DNA of 64,000 nt from Polynucleobacter sp. MWH-Braz-FAM2G (GCF_018687635.1 NZ_CP061300.1:62001-126000); one strand, 5' to 3'. Counted from the first letter of the stretch, positions 50,637-59,972 are shown. The notes: generated by a model from the letters alone, not told the origin. Numbers and translations are program-made.

Positions 50637-50796
50637 GCATTCTAAATTAACGTTTTAATCCGCAATATTTTTGTAAAACTCGGCTGGGAGTGGATTAAAG
50701 TGTAAAAGTCTGCTAAAAATGAGATTGGAGATAAATCAGCAATTTAAAGATTTTCTTAATTTCAACTACCAAGAACCTTATGTAAGAGGCAAAAAT

Positions 50797-51726
50797 ATGC
50801 GAAATATGAACTGCAATCCTGTTTTCTCTAAAGTCCTGTGTTTCTTGACTGTCCCTCTAATGCTTATTGGATCCAATGCCCAAGCCGCTAGTGCAACCAT
50901 GGACAAAATGAAGTCCACTGGCGCAGTAACAATGGGTGTTCGTGAATCATCCATTCCAATGTCTTACACCACTGGCGATAGTCGTTTTGACGGTTATCAC
51001 GTTGAGATTTGCCGCATGATTTTGGGGGATATCAAAGACAAGTTAGGAATGAATACTTTGCGAATTAATTATCAGCCTGTAACTTCTCAAAACCGCGTGC
51101 CTCTGGTGCAAAATGGGACAGTTGATATTGAGTGCGGCACCACAACTAACAACGTAAACCGCGCTAAAGATGTCGGTTTTGCCAATACTCTATACGTAGA
51201 AGAGGTTCGAATAGCGGTTAAGGCCAACTCGGGCATCAAGTCGATTGCTGATTTAAATGGCAAAAAAGTGGCCACTACAACTGGTACAACTTCGGTTCAG
51301 TTATTGCGTAAGCATGAAAAAGCTACTGGGGTTAATTTTGACGAAGTCTTTGGTAAAGACCATGCTGACAGTTTCTTGTTGCTTGAATCTGGACGTGCAG
51401 ATGCTTTTGTGATGGACGGATCAATTTTGGCGGGTAACATTGCTAATTCCAAAAACCCTAAAGACTACAAGATCGTTGGTGAAGTATTAAGCACAGAGCC
51501 AATCGCAATTATGGTCCGCAAAGATGATCCTGAGTTTAAGGCGGCAGTTAATGCTGCAATTGCCAAGATAGTGTCTAACGGCAAAATGCCAGGCTTGTGG
51601 AATAAATGGTTTTTATCCCCAATTCCACCAAAAAATATCGTAGTAGGTCTTGAGTTGTCGCCAGCAACAAAAAATGCATGGGCTAACTTGAATGACAAAC
51701 CTGCTGAAGATTACAACAAGAAGTAA
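50797..51726 (+). CDS. gltI: Glutamate/aspartate-type ABC transporter substrate-binding protein (GltI-like)
   Basis: This is the periplasmic binding protein of a polar amino-acid ABC importer. The ATG at 50797 (309 residues) is preferred over one 78 bases upstream because it follows AAGAGG by 6 bases and gives a signal peptide (hydrophobic 10-25, cut near AQAAS). The family 3 solute-binding fold shows RESSIPMSYTTGD, GTTTNNVNRAKDVGFA (ligand arginine region), and GKKVATTTGTTS. It starts the gltIJKL block. Specificity for glutamate/aspartate is inferred from family resemblance. Confidence 0.88.
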   Translation: MRNMNCNPVFSKVLCFLTVPLMLIGSNAQAASATMDKMKSTGAVTMGVRESSIPMSYTTGDSRFDGYHVEICRMILGDIKDKLGMNTLRINYQPVTSQNRVPLVQNGTVDIECGTTTNNVNRAKDVGFANTLYVEEVRIAVKANSGIKSIADLNGKKVATTTGTTSVQLLRKHEKATGVNFDEVFGKDHADSFLLLESGRADAFVMDGSILAGNIANSKNPKDYKIVGEVLSTEPIAIMVRKDDPEFKAAVNAAIAKIVSNGKMPGLWNKWFLSPIPPKNIVVGLELSPATKNAWANLNDKPAEDYNKK

Positions 51727-51749
51727 TTTACTCAGAATAAGCACTTTTT

Positions 51750-52541
51750 ATGGCTCTAGATTTAGGAGTTTTTTGTAAGAGCACCTTAGATGGGGAAGTG
51801 GTTGAACACTGCTTCTCCTCAATTTTTGGGCTTGGTCAAAACGCAGATCCTAGCTATTTGGATTGGCTTATGCGAGCCTGGGGCTGGACTTTGGCTGTAG
51901 CAGGTCTTGGTCTTGCTATTGCCTTGGTAGTTGGTGCTGTGATGGGTACCCTCAGAACGTTGCCTGATAATGGTGGCTTGAGTCGTTTTTTGGTTCGATT
52001 TTCAACTGCATGGGTTGAGCTGTTTCGCAATATTCCTGTCCTCGTGCAGGTATTTCTTTGGTATCACGTCATCCCTGCCTTTGTACTACCTTTAAAGTCT
52101 TTGCCTTCTTATTGGCTGGTCAGTATTGCCCTTGGGTTTTTTACTTCTGCCCGAATTGCTGAACAAGTTCGTGCAGGTATTCAGTCGCTTCCTAGTGGGC
52201 AAAGAGCTGCTGCAACTGCATTGGGTCTGACAACCGCTCAGTCATATCGTTACGTTATTTTGCCAATGGCATTGCGCATTGTCATTCCGCCTCTCACCTC
52301 AGAGAGTATGAACGTGATTAAAAACTCCTCGGTGGCATTTGCGGTGTCTGTCCCGGAGCTCACATTATTTGCGATGCAGGCACAAGAGGAAACATCACAT
52401 GGAGTGGAGATCTATCTTGCAGTAACAGCACTTTACGCACTTTCTGCATTTGCTGTAAATCGCGTAATGGCTATTATTGAAAAACGTAGCCGTATTCCTG
52501 GTTTTATTGCCGCATCAAATGATGCGAATTTGGCTCATTAA
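51750..52541 (+). CDS. gltJ: Glutamate/aspartate ABC permease GltJ-like
   Basis: A 263-residue HAAT-family permease with about five hydrophobic helices. The N-terminus is longer than in GltK, as usual for GltJ. Family features are FRNIPVLVQVFLWY and the EAA-type loop AGIQSLPSGQRAAATALGLTTAQSYRYVILPMALRI-region (about residues 140-175), which contacts the ATPase. It lies 23 bases after gltI and 11 before gltK. Confidence 0.88.
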   Translation: MALDLGVFCKSTLDGEVVEHCFSSIFGLGQNADPSYLDWLMRAWGWTLAVAGLGLAIALVVGAVMGTLRTLPDNGGLSRFLVRFSTAWVELFRNIPVLVQVFLWYHVIPAFVLPLKSLPSYWLVSIALGFFTSARIAEQVRAGIQSLPSGQRAAATALGLTTAQSYRYVILPMALRIVIPPLTSESMNVIKNSSVAFAVSVPELTLFAMQAQEETSHGVEIYLAVTALYALSAFAVNRVMAIIEKRSRIPGFIAASNDANLAH

Positions 52542-52552
52542 ATGGGTTTGAT

Positions 52553-53221
52553 ATGTTGAGCTTAGATCTAAGTTTTTATAACTGGGAACTCTTCACTAAT
52601 TACATTTTGAAGGGCTTGCTTTTTAGTGTTCAATTAACTGTCATTGCTACTGTTGGCGGGATTGTTGTAGGAACCTTTTTAGCGCTGATGAGACTTTCTG
52701 GAAAGTCTACTTTGGTGTATCCAGCAACATTTTATGTAAATACAATGCGCTCCATACCATTGGTAATGGTTATTTTGTGGTTTTTCTTATTAATACCCAT
52801 GTTGATTGGCAAGCCAATAGGCGCAGACCTTTCTGCAACTATCACTTTTATTGCCTTTGAGGCAGCTTTTTTCTCTGAGATCGTCAGGGCTGGAATTCAA
52901 TCTGTACCTAAAGGTCAAGTTTATGCTGGCGAAGCCCTAGGAATGACCTATGGTCAAAATATGCGACTGGTTGTATTGCCACAAGCCTTTAGAAATATGA
53001 TTCCTGTCTTTATGACTCAGACCATCATTTTGTTTCAAGACACCTCTCTAGTTTATGCAATTGGTGCTTATGACTTACTCAAAGGTTTTGAGATTGCTGG
53101 CAAGAACTATGGGCGTCCTATTGAGACCTACATTTTGGCTGCCGCAACATATTTTGTAATTTGTTTTTCACTTTCCAAAGTCGTGCGAACTATTCAGGCA
53201 AAAGTTGCCATCATTCGTTAA
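52553..53221 (+). CDS. gltK: Glutamate/aspartate ABC permease GltK-like
   Basis: The second permease, 222 residues and about five helices. The motifs YVNTMRSIPLVMVILWFF and the EAA loop GIQSVPKGQVYAGEALGMT identify the family. It forms a heterodimer with GltJ. It follows gltJ closely; gltL starts 39 bases later. Confidence 0.88.
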   Translation: MLSLDLSFYNWELFTNYILKGLLFSVQLTVIATVGGIVVGTFLALMRLSGKSTLVYPATFYVNTMRSIPLVMVILWFFLLIPMLIGKPIGADLSATITFIAFEAAFFSEIVRAGIQSVPKGQVYAGEALGMTYGQNMRLVVLPQAFRNMIPVFMTQTIILFQDTSLVYAIGAYDLLKGFEIAGKNYGRPIETYILAAATYFVICFSLSKVVRTIQAKVAIIR

Positions 53222-53260
53222 AAAATATTACATATTTCCCTTAAATAAATATAGACCATC

Positions 53261-53995
53261 ATGATTGAACTTCAAAATGTTTCTAAATGGTATGGCGCTT
53301 TTCAGGTTTTAACTGACTGCACAACCACAATTAATAAGGGCGAAGTGGTGGTAATTTGTGGACCTTCGGGATCTGGCAAATCTACCCTAATAAAAACCAT
53401 CAACGCATTAGAGCCTTTTCAATCAGGCGAGATTTCAGTAAATGGAATTCGTCTACGCGACCCCAAAACAAATTTACCAAAACTACGTTCTCATGTTGGA
53501 ATGGTGTTTCAGCATTTTGAACTTTTTCCACATTTAAGTATTACCGAGAATTTAACGCTTGCTCAAATCAAAGTGTTGGGGCGATCGGCTGACGAAGCAA
53601 AAACCCATGGTTTGAAATATCTCGAGCGAGTGGGGTTAATTGCGCAGAAGGATAAATTTCCCGGTCAATTATCTGGCGGACAACAACAGCGTGTTGCAAT
53701 TGCGCGCGCACTCAGTATGGACCCTATAGTAATGTTGTTTGATGAACCAACATCTGCTCTTGATCCTGAGATGGTGGGAGAGGTTCTAGATGTGATGATC
53801 AAGCTTGCAAACGAGGGAATGACTATGTGTTGCGTTACACATGAGATGGGCTTTGCTCGCAAAGTTAGTAATCGCGTGATCTTTATGGATCATGGGCATA
53901 TTGTTGAAGATTGCGCTAAAGAAGAATTCTTTGGCAATCCTGATGCACGCTCTCCAAGAGCAAAAGATTTTTTATCCAAAATATTGGCTGGATAA
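53261..53995 (+). CDS. gltL: Glutamate/aspartate ABC ATPase GltL-like
   Basis: A 244-residue polar-amino-acid importer ATPase with Walker [10 protein letters not shown] (about 33-41), Q-loop [13 protein letters not shown], signature [14 protein letters not shown], Walker [14 protein letters not shown], and the switch His in CVTHEMGFA. It is the last gene of the gltIJKL operon and converges on the protease gene with a 15-base gap in which no terminator is seen. Confidence 0.9.
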   Translation: MIELQNVSKWYGAFQVLTDCTTTINKGEVVVICGPSGSGKSTLIKTINALEPFQSGEISVNGIRLRDPKTNLPKLRSHVGMVFQHFELFPHLSITENLTLAQIKVLGRSADEAKTHGLKYLERVGLIAQKDKFPGQLSGGQQQRVAIARALSMDPIVMLFDEPTSALDPEMVGEVLDVMIKLANEGMTMCCVTHEMGFARKVSNRVIFMDHGHIVEDCAKEEFFGNPDARSPRAKDFLSKILAG

Positions 53996-54010
53996 ATAAT
54001 CCTTTCTCAA

Positions 54011-55183
54011 CTAGTTTGTGGTTTTGGGTTTTGGTCTTTTTCCAGTTTGAACTTTTAGAACCAGTTCTTTGTCTTTGCGTAAAACTTTGAGCGTTGCTTC
54101 ATTACCAGGGCCAATCTGTGCTATCTGATTTAATAGTTGCCTAACATCTTTGGTGCTATTGCCATTGACGGCTATAAGAACATCGCCAGGTTTAACTCCA
54201 CCCCTTGCTGCTGGACCCCCCTCTAGTACACCCGAGATTAGAATGCCAGAAGTATTTGCAGGCAAACCCAGTGATTCGGAGAGTTCCTTTGAGAGGTTTT
54301 GAGGCTCAACTCCAATCCAGCCTCGTGATACCCCACCATTGTTGATGATCGCCTCCATTATTTGTTTTGCCAAGTTCACTGGTATCGCAAATCCAATGCC
54401 CATAGATCCGCCATTATTTGAATAAATTGCAGTATTGATTCCAATGAGATTCCCGCGGGTGTCAATTAGGGCGCCGCCAGAATTTCCGGGGTTAATTGCG
54501 GCATCCGTCTGAATGAAATTTTCAAAAGTATTAATCCCAACATGATCGCGACCTAGGGCTGACACAATCCCTGAAGTTACTGTTTGGCCAACACCAAATG
54601 GATTTCCAATCGCCAATACAACGTCACCAACTTTTACAGATTCAATTTTTCCAAAGGTGATTGGAGGGGGAAGTTGTTTGGGGTCAATTTTTATTACTGC
54701 AATATCAGTTTCTGGATCGCTGCCGATAATCTTAGCTTTCATTTTTCGACCATCTGAAAGCGCAATATCAATATCATCTGCATCGCTAATGACATGATGA
54801 TTGGTTAAGACTATTCCCTCTGGACTCACTAGAACGCCCGAGCCAAGACTTGAGCTAGGTTCTTCATTGGGCGGTTGCTCACCAAAAAAGAATTTGAAAA
54901 AAGGATCTGATGTGTCAGCGCCTTTTCTAGTCTTTGGTTTTGAGGCACTTTTAGTGGTAAAAATATTGACTACTGCTGGCATCGATTTTTTTACAGCATC
55001 ATGATAAGAGCCAGGGTTGTTTGATGAACTATCGTAGTCACCCTCTTTTATGGTGATGCTGTCTACTATTGAGTTCATGGGCGTATTGGATAGCCATGTT
55101 GGTTTGAGAGTAGCCACAATGAACCAAGCGGCCAAAAGAATAGTGACCGCTTGAGCAAACATCAGCCAAAGCCGATTAAACAT
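54011..55183 (-). CDS. Periplasmic serine protease of the HtrA family (DegS/DegQ-like)
   Basis: The 390 residues have an uncleaved N-terminal membrane anchor (about 8-26), a trypsin-like domain with the triad His130 (TNHHV), Asp160 (TDIAV) and Ser235 (GNSGG), and a single PDZ domain from about residue 290 (GWIGVEPQ, GGPAARGGVKPGDVLIAVNG). One PDZ and a membrane anchor match DegS/AlgW more than DegP, so a role in regulated proteolysis of an anti-sigma factor is possible; no rseA-type partner is in the window. It lies downstream of mscL on the same strand. Confidence 0.93.
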   Translation of the reverse strand: MFNRLWLMFAQAVTILLAAWFIVATLKPTWLSNTPMNSIVDSITIKEGDYDSSSNNPGSYHDAVKKSMPAVVNIFTTKSASKPKTRKGADTSDPFFKFFFGEQPPNEEPSSSLGSGVLVSPEGIVLTNHHVISDADDIDIALSDGRKMKAKIIGSDPETDIAVIKIDPKQLPPPITFGKIESVKVGDVVLAIGNPFGVGQTVTSGIVSALGRDHVGINTFENFIQTDAAINPGNSGGALIDTRGNLIGINTAIYSNNGGSMGIGFAIPVNLAKQIMEAIINNGGVSRGWIGVEPQNLSKELSESLGLPANTSGILISGVLEGGPAARGGVKPGDVLIAVNGNSTKDVRQLLNQIAQIGPGNEATLKVLRKDKELVLKVQTGKRPKPKTTN

Positions 55184-55207
55184 ATTGATTTTTTAATCTA
55201 CCCATAA

Positions 55208-55630
55208 TTATTTTTTTAAGCTATCGCGTATTTCACGCAATAGCGTGATTTCTTCTGGGGTGGGGGGAGGAGGTGGCGCATCCATTACACGCACCTTGTT
55301 AACAACCTTAACCATTTGAAAAATAACAAAGGCTAAAAGTATGAAGTTAATGGAAATGGTAATGAAATTGCCGTAAGCAAAAATTGGGACACCAGCTTTT
55401 TTTAGGGCATCAAATGTTCTGGGAACGCCTTCTGGAATGCTCCCTAACACTATAAAAAGGTTCGTGAAGTCAATATGACCCCCTAAAAGGGTGGAAATAA
55501 CGGGCATTACTATGTCATTTACTAGGGAATCTACAATTTTCCCAAAGGCTCCGCCGATGATCACGCCGACCGCTAAATCGATCACATTACCCTTTACAGC
55601 AAAGTCCCGAAACTCTTTTAAAACGCTCAT
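55208..55630 (-). CDS. mscL: Large-conductance mechanosensitive channel
   Basis: MscL opens under membrane tension to release solutes on hypo-osmotic shock. The 140-residue subunit has the start [23 protein letters not shown], the first pore helix [16 protein letters not shown], a second helix ([17 protein letters not shown]), and the C-terminal helix [15 protein letters not shown]. It is divergent from petA and upstream of the HtrA-like protease. Confidence 0.96.
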   Translation of the reverse strand: MSVLKEFRDFAVKGNVIDLAVGVIIGGAFGKIVDSLVNDIVMPVISTLLGGHIDFTNLFIVLGSIPEGVPRTFDALKKAGVPIFAYGNFITISINFILLAFVIFQMVKVVNKVRVMDAPPPPPTPEEITLLREIRDSLKK

Positions 55631-55687
55631 AAATGCCTTTCTTTCGTATTAGATACAGATTAACCCGAAATTAACCCCATAACTTTC

Positions 55688-55715
55688 TTGCTTACCCCAC
55701 TTTTTACTTTAAAAT
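55688..55715 (+). promoter_or_regulatory. Putative petABC promoter
   Basis: TTGCTT (55688-55693) and TAAAAT (55710-55715) with 16-base spacing lie 52 bases before the petA ATG, in the mscL-petA divergent gap. The boxes are seen; activity is inferred. Confidence 0.5.
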
Positions 55716-55767
55716 CCTACCTTTAAGCAATTTCCACCCATAAATACCCTTTCTAGGAATTTTGTAA

Positions 55768-56370
55768 ATGAGTGACAAGCCCTGTATGGACAAGGATCGC
55801 CGCAATTGGTTGATAGCCACTTCGGCCGTAGGTGGTGTCGGTGCTGCCGCAGCCCTATACCCTTTTGTGGACAGTTTTGAGCCTTCTGAGCGTGCGAAAG
55901 CAGCCGGAGCGGCCGTTGAAATCGATATTGCTGGCATGCAGCCAGATGAGATGAGAATGGTTGAATGGCGCGGTAAGCCAGTATGGGTGGTTCGTCGCAC
56001 CCCTGAGCAAGTAGCCGAGCTATCGAAGATTGATGGTGAATTGGCTGACCCAGACTCTTTGCGTGATCCAGCTCAATTTACGCCTCCTTATGCCCAGAAT
56101 CAGTGGCGCTCTATTAAGCCTGAGTACTTGGTGGTGGTTGGCATTTGCACCCACCTGGGTTGCTCGCCAACCCCTAAATTTGAAGCCGGTGCCCAGCCCT
56201 CTTTGCCAAGTACTTGGCCAGGAGGCTTCCTTTGCCCATGCCACGGCTCCACATTTGATATGGCAGGCCGCGTATTTAAGAACAAACCAGCCCCAGACAA
56301 CCTTGAAGTACCGCCACATATGTATTTGAGCGATACCAAGATTCTGATCGGTGATGATAAGAAGGCCTAA
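55768..56370 (+). CDS. petA: Ubiquinol-cytochrome c reductase, Rieske iron-sulfur subunit
   Basis: The Rieske protein carries electrons from ubiquinol to cytochrome c1. The 200 residues have a twin-arginine signal-anchor (Arg11-Arg12 in KDRRNWLIA, then a hydrophobic helix). Cluster ligands are Cys127, His129, Cys156 and His159 in CTHLGC and CPCHGS, with disulfide cysteines 132 and 158. Rieske proteins are exported by Tat, whose genes lie at 43938-45504. petB starts 10 bases after its stop. Confidence 0.97.
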   Translation: MSDKPCMDKDRRNWLIATSAVGGVGAAAALYPFVDSFEPSERAKAAGAAVEIDIAGMQPDEMRMVEWRGKPVWVVRRTPEQVAELSKIDGELADPDSLRDPAQFTPPYAQNQWRSIKPEYLVVVGICTHLGCSPTPKFEAGAQPSLPSTWPGGFLCPCHGSTFDMAGRVFKNKPAPDNLEVPPHMYLSDTKILIGDDKKA

Positions 56371-56380
56371 GGAGAGATAA

Positions 56381-57781
56381 ATGGCATTCCACGAAAAAGA
56401 AGTCCCAGCAGACGCTCCAGTTGCGCAGAAGGTCTTGGCCTGGGTTGATTCGCGTTTTCCCCTCACATCCTCGATTAAAGCCCATTTAACCGAGTATTAC
56501 GCCCCTAAAAACCTTAATTTTTGGTACTTTTTTGGTTCTTTAGCGATTGTTGTGTTGGCATTGCAAATCATTACCGGTATTTTCTTGGTAATGAACTACA
56601 AGCCTGATGCTGCTAAGGCTTTCGAGTCTGTTGAGTACATCATGCGAGAAGTTCCATGGGGTTGGATGATTCGCTATCTGCACTCCACTGGCGCCTCCAT
56701 GTTCTTCGTGGTGGTCTATCTGCATATGTTCCGTGGTTTGATCTACGGCTCCTATCGCAAGCCACGTGAATTGATTTGGATTTTTGGTTGTGCGATTTTC
56801 TTGTGCTTGATGGGTGAGGCCTTCTTTGGTTACTTGCTCCCATGGGGTCAAATGTCCTACTGGGGCGCACAAGTTATCGTGAACTTGTTCTCTGCAATCC
56901 CATTTATTGGTCCAGACTTGTCTTTATGGTTGCGTGGTGACTATGTGGTGGGTGATGCAACCCTAAACCGCTTCTTTGCATTCCATGTGATTGCAATTCC
57001 ATTGGTCTTGATTGGTTTAGTTGCTGCTCACATCATTGCTTTGCATGAAGTTGGCTCAAATAATCCTGATGGCGTTGAAATCAAGGAAAATTTAGACGCG
57101 AATGGTCATCCAGTTGATGGCATCCCTTTCCATCCTTATTACACCGTTCATGACGTATTTGGTCTCGGTGTTTTCTTGATGATTTTTGCTTGTATCGTAT
57201 TTTTTGCCCCAGAAATGGGTGGTTATTTCCTTGAGGCAAATAACTTCATACCTGCAAACCCATTGCAAACGCCTCCGCATATTGCCCCAGTTTGGTATTT
57301 CACGCCGTTTTACTCAATGTTGCGTGCAACAACTACCAACTTCCTATTGCCATTGTGGATCTTCTTGGCTGTGATTCTTGGAATGTTTGCCAAGAGTACT
57401 CAAGATATCAAGGTTAAGGGTGTGTGTGCAGCCATTGCGGTAGTGTTGGCTGGCGGTTTCTATATGTTCGATGCTAAGTTTTGGGGCGTTGTGATCATGG
57501 GCGGTTCTGTTGTGATCATGTTTTTCTTGCCTTGGTTAGATAGATCGCCGGTGAAATCCATTCGCTATCGTCCACAGTTCCATAAATATATTTATGGTGT
57601 GTTTGTGGTGAGCTTTGTGATTCTGGGTTACTTAGGCATCCAGCCTCCATCACCAGTGTTTGAAAAGATTTCTCAGGTATGCACTATTTATTATCTGGGC
57701 TTCTTCTTGGCAATGCCGTTTTGGAGCACGCTTGGCACGTTCAAGCCTGTTCCAACACGCGTTACTTTTAAGTCCCATTAA
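56381..57781 (+). CDS. petB: Cytochrome b of the bc1 complex
   Basis: Cytochrome b holds haems bL and bH and the two quinol sites. The 466 residues carry eight to nine hydrophobic helices, the haem-ligand histidines in HSTGASMFFVVVYLHMFRG and FHVIAIPLVLIGLVAAHI-type region (helices B and D), GYLLPWGQMSYWGA, and PEW-loop equivalent PVWYFTPFYSML. The C-terminus is longer than in mitochondria. It lies between petA and petC. Confidence 0.97.
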   Translation: MAFHEKEVPADAPVAQKVLAWVDSRFPLTSSIKAHLTEYYAPKNLNFWYFFGSLAIVVLALQIITGIFLVMNYKPDAAKAFESVEYIMREVPWGWMIRYLHSTGASMFFVVVYLHMFRGLIYGSYRKPRELIWIFGCAIFLCLMGEAFFGYLLPWGQMSYWGAQVIVNLFSAIPFIGPDLSLWLRGDYVVGDATLNRFFAFHVIAIPLVLIGLVAAHIIALHEVGSNNPDGVEIKENLDANGHPVDGIPFHPYYTVHDVFGLGVFLMIFACIVFFAPEMGGYFLEANNFIPANPLQTPPHIAPVWYFTPFYSMLRATTTNFLLPLWIFLAVILGMFAKSTQDIKVKGVCAAIAVVLAGGFYMFDAKFWGVVIMGGSVVIMFFLPWLDRSPVKSIRYRPQFHKYIYGVFVVSFVILGYLGIQPPSPVFEKISQVCTIYYLGFFLAMPFWSTLGTFKPVPTRVTFKSH

Positions 57782-57822
57782 TTCACGCCTGAGATACTGG
57801 CAAAGAGAAATTAGGAATTAGT

Positions 57823-58596
57823 ATGAAACGAATTCTGCAAACTTTGATGGGCGTCTGCCAAGCAACAGTATTGGTTGCGGCCCTTGGTTTTGGTGTTGCT
57901 GCCAATGCAAATGAAGGTGGCTTTCCTTTAGATAAAGCACCTGACCGTGTGAGTAGTAATGCCTCATTGCAAAATGGCGCAAAGCTATTTGTAAACTATT
58001 GCTTGAACTGCCATGCAGCTTCTAGCATGCGTTACAACCGCTTGCGCGACATTGGCTTGACTGATCAGCAAATCAAAGACAACCTCATTTTGACTGATGC
58101 CAAAGTGGGTGATTTGATGACCATTTCAATGACCCCCAAAGAAGGTAAGGCTTTCTTTGGTAAGAACCCACCTGATTTATCCGTTGAGGCTCGTGCTCGT
58201 GGGATTGATTGGCTCTATACATACTTCCGCACTTTTTATAAAGACGACACCACTCAAACTGGTTGGAATAATTTGGTATACCCAAGCGTAGGTATGCCAC
58301 ATGTTCTCTGGCAGCTACAAGGTGAGCGTGCTGCTAAGTTTGAGGAACATAAAGATCCGCATGATGAAAGTAGAACAGAGAAGGTATTTGTTGGCTTTGA
58401 GCAGTTAACTCCGGGCACGATGAAGCCACAAGAGTATGACGACAACATTGCTGACTTAGTAGCTTTCATGTCATGGATGGCTGAGCCAGTGCAATTAGAG
58501 CGTAAGCGCCTTGGTGTAGTGGTGCTATTGTTCTTGGCAATCTTCACTATTTTGGCTTGGCGTCTCAATAAAGCTTATTGGAAAGATATTCACTAA
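57823..58596 (+). CDS. petC: Cytochrome c1 of the bc1 complex
   Basis: Cytochrome c1 passes electrons from the Rieske centre to soluble cytochrome c. The 257 residues have a signal peptide (cut near AANAN), haem motif Cys60-x2-Cys63-His64 (CLNCHAASSMRYNRL), and a C-terminal anchor (VVVLLFLAIFTILAW, about 230-245). A perfect stem-loop lies 9 bases after its stop. Confidence 0.97.
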   Translation: MKRILQTLMGVCQATVLVAALGFGVAANANEGGFPLDKAPDRVSSNASLQNGAKLFVNYCLNCHAASSMRYNRLRDIGLTDQQIKDNLILTDAKVGDLMTISMTPKEGKAFFGKNPPDLSVEARARGIDWLYTYFRTFYKDDTTQTGWNNLVYPSVGMPHVLWQLQGERAAKFEEHKDPHDESRTEKVFVGFEQLTPGTMKPQEYDDNIADLVAFMSWMAEPVQLERKRLGVVVLLFLAIFTILAWRLNKAYWKDIH

Positions 58597-58605
58597 TTTA
58601 GTTTT

Positions 58606-58626
58606 CGGGTCCTAGCATAGGACCCG
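58606..58626 (+). terminator. Stem-loop after petC
   Basis: CGGGTCCTA (58606-58614) pairs perfectly with TAGGACCCG (58618-58626) around GCA, followed by TTAATG rather than a T-run. It may be a weak terminator or an mRNA-stabilising 3' hairpin between petABC and sspA. Confidence 0.5.
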
Positions 58627-58694
58627 TTAATGAAAAAGATGTAACACTGATGTGCGTTTGTTGTATTGAAGTAGAAATTTAAGGAAATAAATTT

Positions 58695-59306
58695 ATGATG
58701 GTGTTGTACTCGGGTACTAATTGCCCATTCTCGCAACGCTGCCGTTTGGTGCTTTTTGAAAAAGGCATGGATTTTGAAATCCGTGATGTCGACTTATTTA
58801 ATAAGCCTGAAGACATCTCAGTAATGAACCCGTATGGCCAAGTGCCCATCTTGGTCGAGCGCGATTTAATTTTGTATGAATCAAACATCATCAATGAGTA
58901 CATTGATGAGCGTTTTCCTCATCCACAATTGATGCCGCCTGATCCAGTTGCTCGCGCACGTGCACGTCTTTTCCTCTTCAATTTTGAGAAAGAGCTATTT
59001 GTGCATGTGGCTGCTTTGGAAAATGAAAAAGGTAAAGCTGCAGAAAAAGTGCACGAAAAAGCGCGTTTAGCAATTCGTGATCGCTTAACTCAATTGGCAC
59101 CAATTTTTGTTAAAAACAAATATATGTTGGGTGATGAGTTTTCTATGTTGGATGTAGCAATTGCACCATTGCTGTGGCGTCTTGAGCACTATGGCATTGA
59201 CCTTTCTCGTAACGCGGCGGCCCTCTTGAAATATGCTGAACGTATTTTTAGTCGTCCTGCTTACATTGAGGCATTAACACCCTCTGAGAAAGTGATGCGC
59301 CGCTAA
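58695..59306 (+). CDS. sspA: Stringent starvation protein A (GST-like)
   Basis: SspA binds RNA polymerase during starvation and stress. The 203 residues have an N-terminal thioredoxin-like domain (MMVLYSGTNCPFSQRCR) and GST motif NPYGQVPILVERDLILYESNIINEYIDERFP. It lacks the activity of true GSTs. The gene lies behind petABC and just before sspB, the standard betaproteobacterial arrangement. The ribosome-binding site is AAGGAAAT. Confidence 0.94.
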   Translation: MMVLYSGTNCPFSQRCRLVLFEKGMDFEIRDVDLFNKPEDISVMNPYGQVPILVERDLILYESNIINEYIDERFPHPQLMPPDPVARARARLFLFNFEKELFVHVAALENEKGKAAEKVHEKARLAIRDRLTQLAPIFVKNKYMLGDEFSMLDVAIAPLLWRLEHYGIDLSRNAAALLKYAERIFSRPAYIEALTPSEKVMRR

Positions 59307-59335
59307 GTAACCATAGCGGTTCATTACTCGTCGGC

Positions 59336-59743
59336 ATGTCTGACATTCCAAGCAATAAACCTTACTTAATCCGTGCTCTACATCAGTGGTGCACGGATTT
59401 TGGTTTTACACCCTTCATAGCGGTTTTTGTGGATACTAGGGTGGAAGTGCCTATGGAGTTTGTTAAGAATGATGAAATTGTTCTAAATCTCTCGCTGGAG
59501 GCATGTCATCAGCTTCAGATGGAGAATGACTGGATAAGCTTTCAGGCAAGGTTTGGAGGGGTTCCAAGAAAGATTATGGTTCCCGTTAGTCATGTTTTGG
59601 CTATCTATGCCAGGGAGAATGGTCAGGGCATGTCTTTTCCTTTTGATCCCTCTCAGAGTCGCGATCTTCATATTGCTGACTCTGCTGATGAAGGGTCAGA
59701 AAAGCCTAAAATTGGAAGACCGTCATTGAAGATTGTGAAATAG
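59336..59743 (+). CDS. sspB: ClpXP adaptor protein SspB
   Basis: SspB tethers ssrA-tagged proteins to ClpXP. The 135 residues begin with the substrate-binding domain (NKPYLIRALHQWCTDFGFTPFIAVFVD), contain FQARFGGVPRKIMVPVSHVLAIYARENGQGM-type core strands, and end in a flexible tail with the ClpX-binding RPSLKIVK. It lies 29 bases after sspA. Confidence 0.95.
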   Translation: MSDIPSNKPYLIRALHQWCTDFGFTPFIAVFVDTRVEVPMEFVKNDEIVLNLSLEACHQLQMENDWISFQARFGGVPRKIMVPVSHVLAIYARENGQGMSFPFDPSQSRDLHIADSADEGSEKPKIGRPSLKIVK

Positions 59744-59746
59744 GAT

Positions 59747-59752
59747 AAAATA
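59747..59752 (+). promoter_or_regulatory. -10 box of the tRNA-Thr gene
   Basis: TAAAAT lies 8 bases before the first base of tRNA-Thr, proper distance for direct initiation. No good -35 box is seen at 16-18 bases; TTGAAG lies at 14. Confidence 0.4.
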
Positions 59753-59760
59753 ACACCATT

Positions 59761-59836
59761 GCCCCTTTAGCTCATCTGGTAGAGCAACTGATTTGTAATC
59801 AGTAGGTGGTCTGTTCGAGTCGGACAAGGGGCACCA
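59761..59836 (+). tRNA. tRNA-Thr (anticodon TGT)
   Basis: A 76-base cloverleaf: acceptor stem GCCCCTT/AAGGGGC, D arm GCTC/GAGC, anticodon stem ACTGA/TCAGT with loop TTTGTAA (anticodon TGT at 59854-minus-60, that is 59794-59796), T arm GTCTG/CGGAC with loop TTCGAGT. The CCA end is encoded. It reads ACA codons of threonine. Confidence 0.97.
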
Positions 59837-59843
59837 AAAAATT

Positions 59844-59873
59844 AAAAGCCTCTAATTAATTTAGAGGCTTTTT
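59844..59873 (+). terminator. Intrinsic terminator after tRNA-Thr
   Basis: AAAAGCCTCTAA (59844-59855) pairs perfectly with TTAGAGGCTTTT (59861-59872), loop TTAAT, followed by TTCTTT. The remaining gap to 59972 holds only the possible promoter of the next gene. Confidence 0.93.
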
Positions 59874-59972
59874 CTTTAGCTTGTCTGTTTAAGTGATGGC
59901 TGTGGTAATTTACATTCATGAAATGAGACTCAGTCGCTTATCTGATCTGCCTAGCGGTTATAAAATAAATTC

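Noticed and set aside
56020..56466. 148-residue open frame antisense to petA/petB
   Set aside because: Overlaps the Rieske active-site coding region; no homology features or ribosome-binding site.
59837..59972. A second tRNA or attachment repeat after tRNA-Thr
   Set aside because: Only a terminator and a possible promoter are seen; no copy of the tRNA 3' end was found up to 64000.
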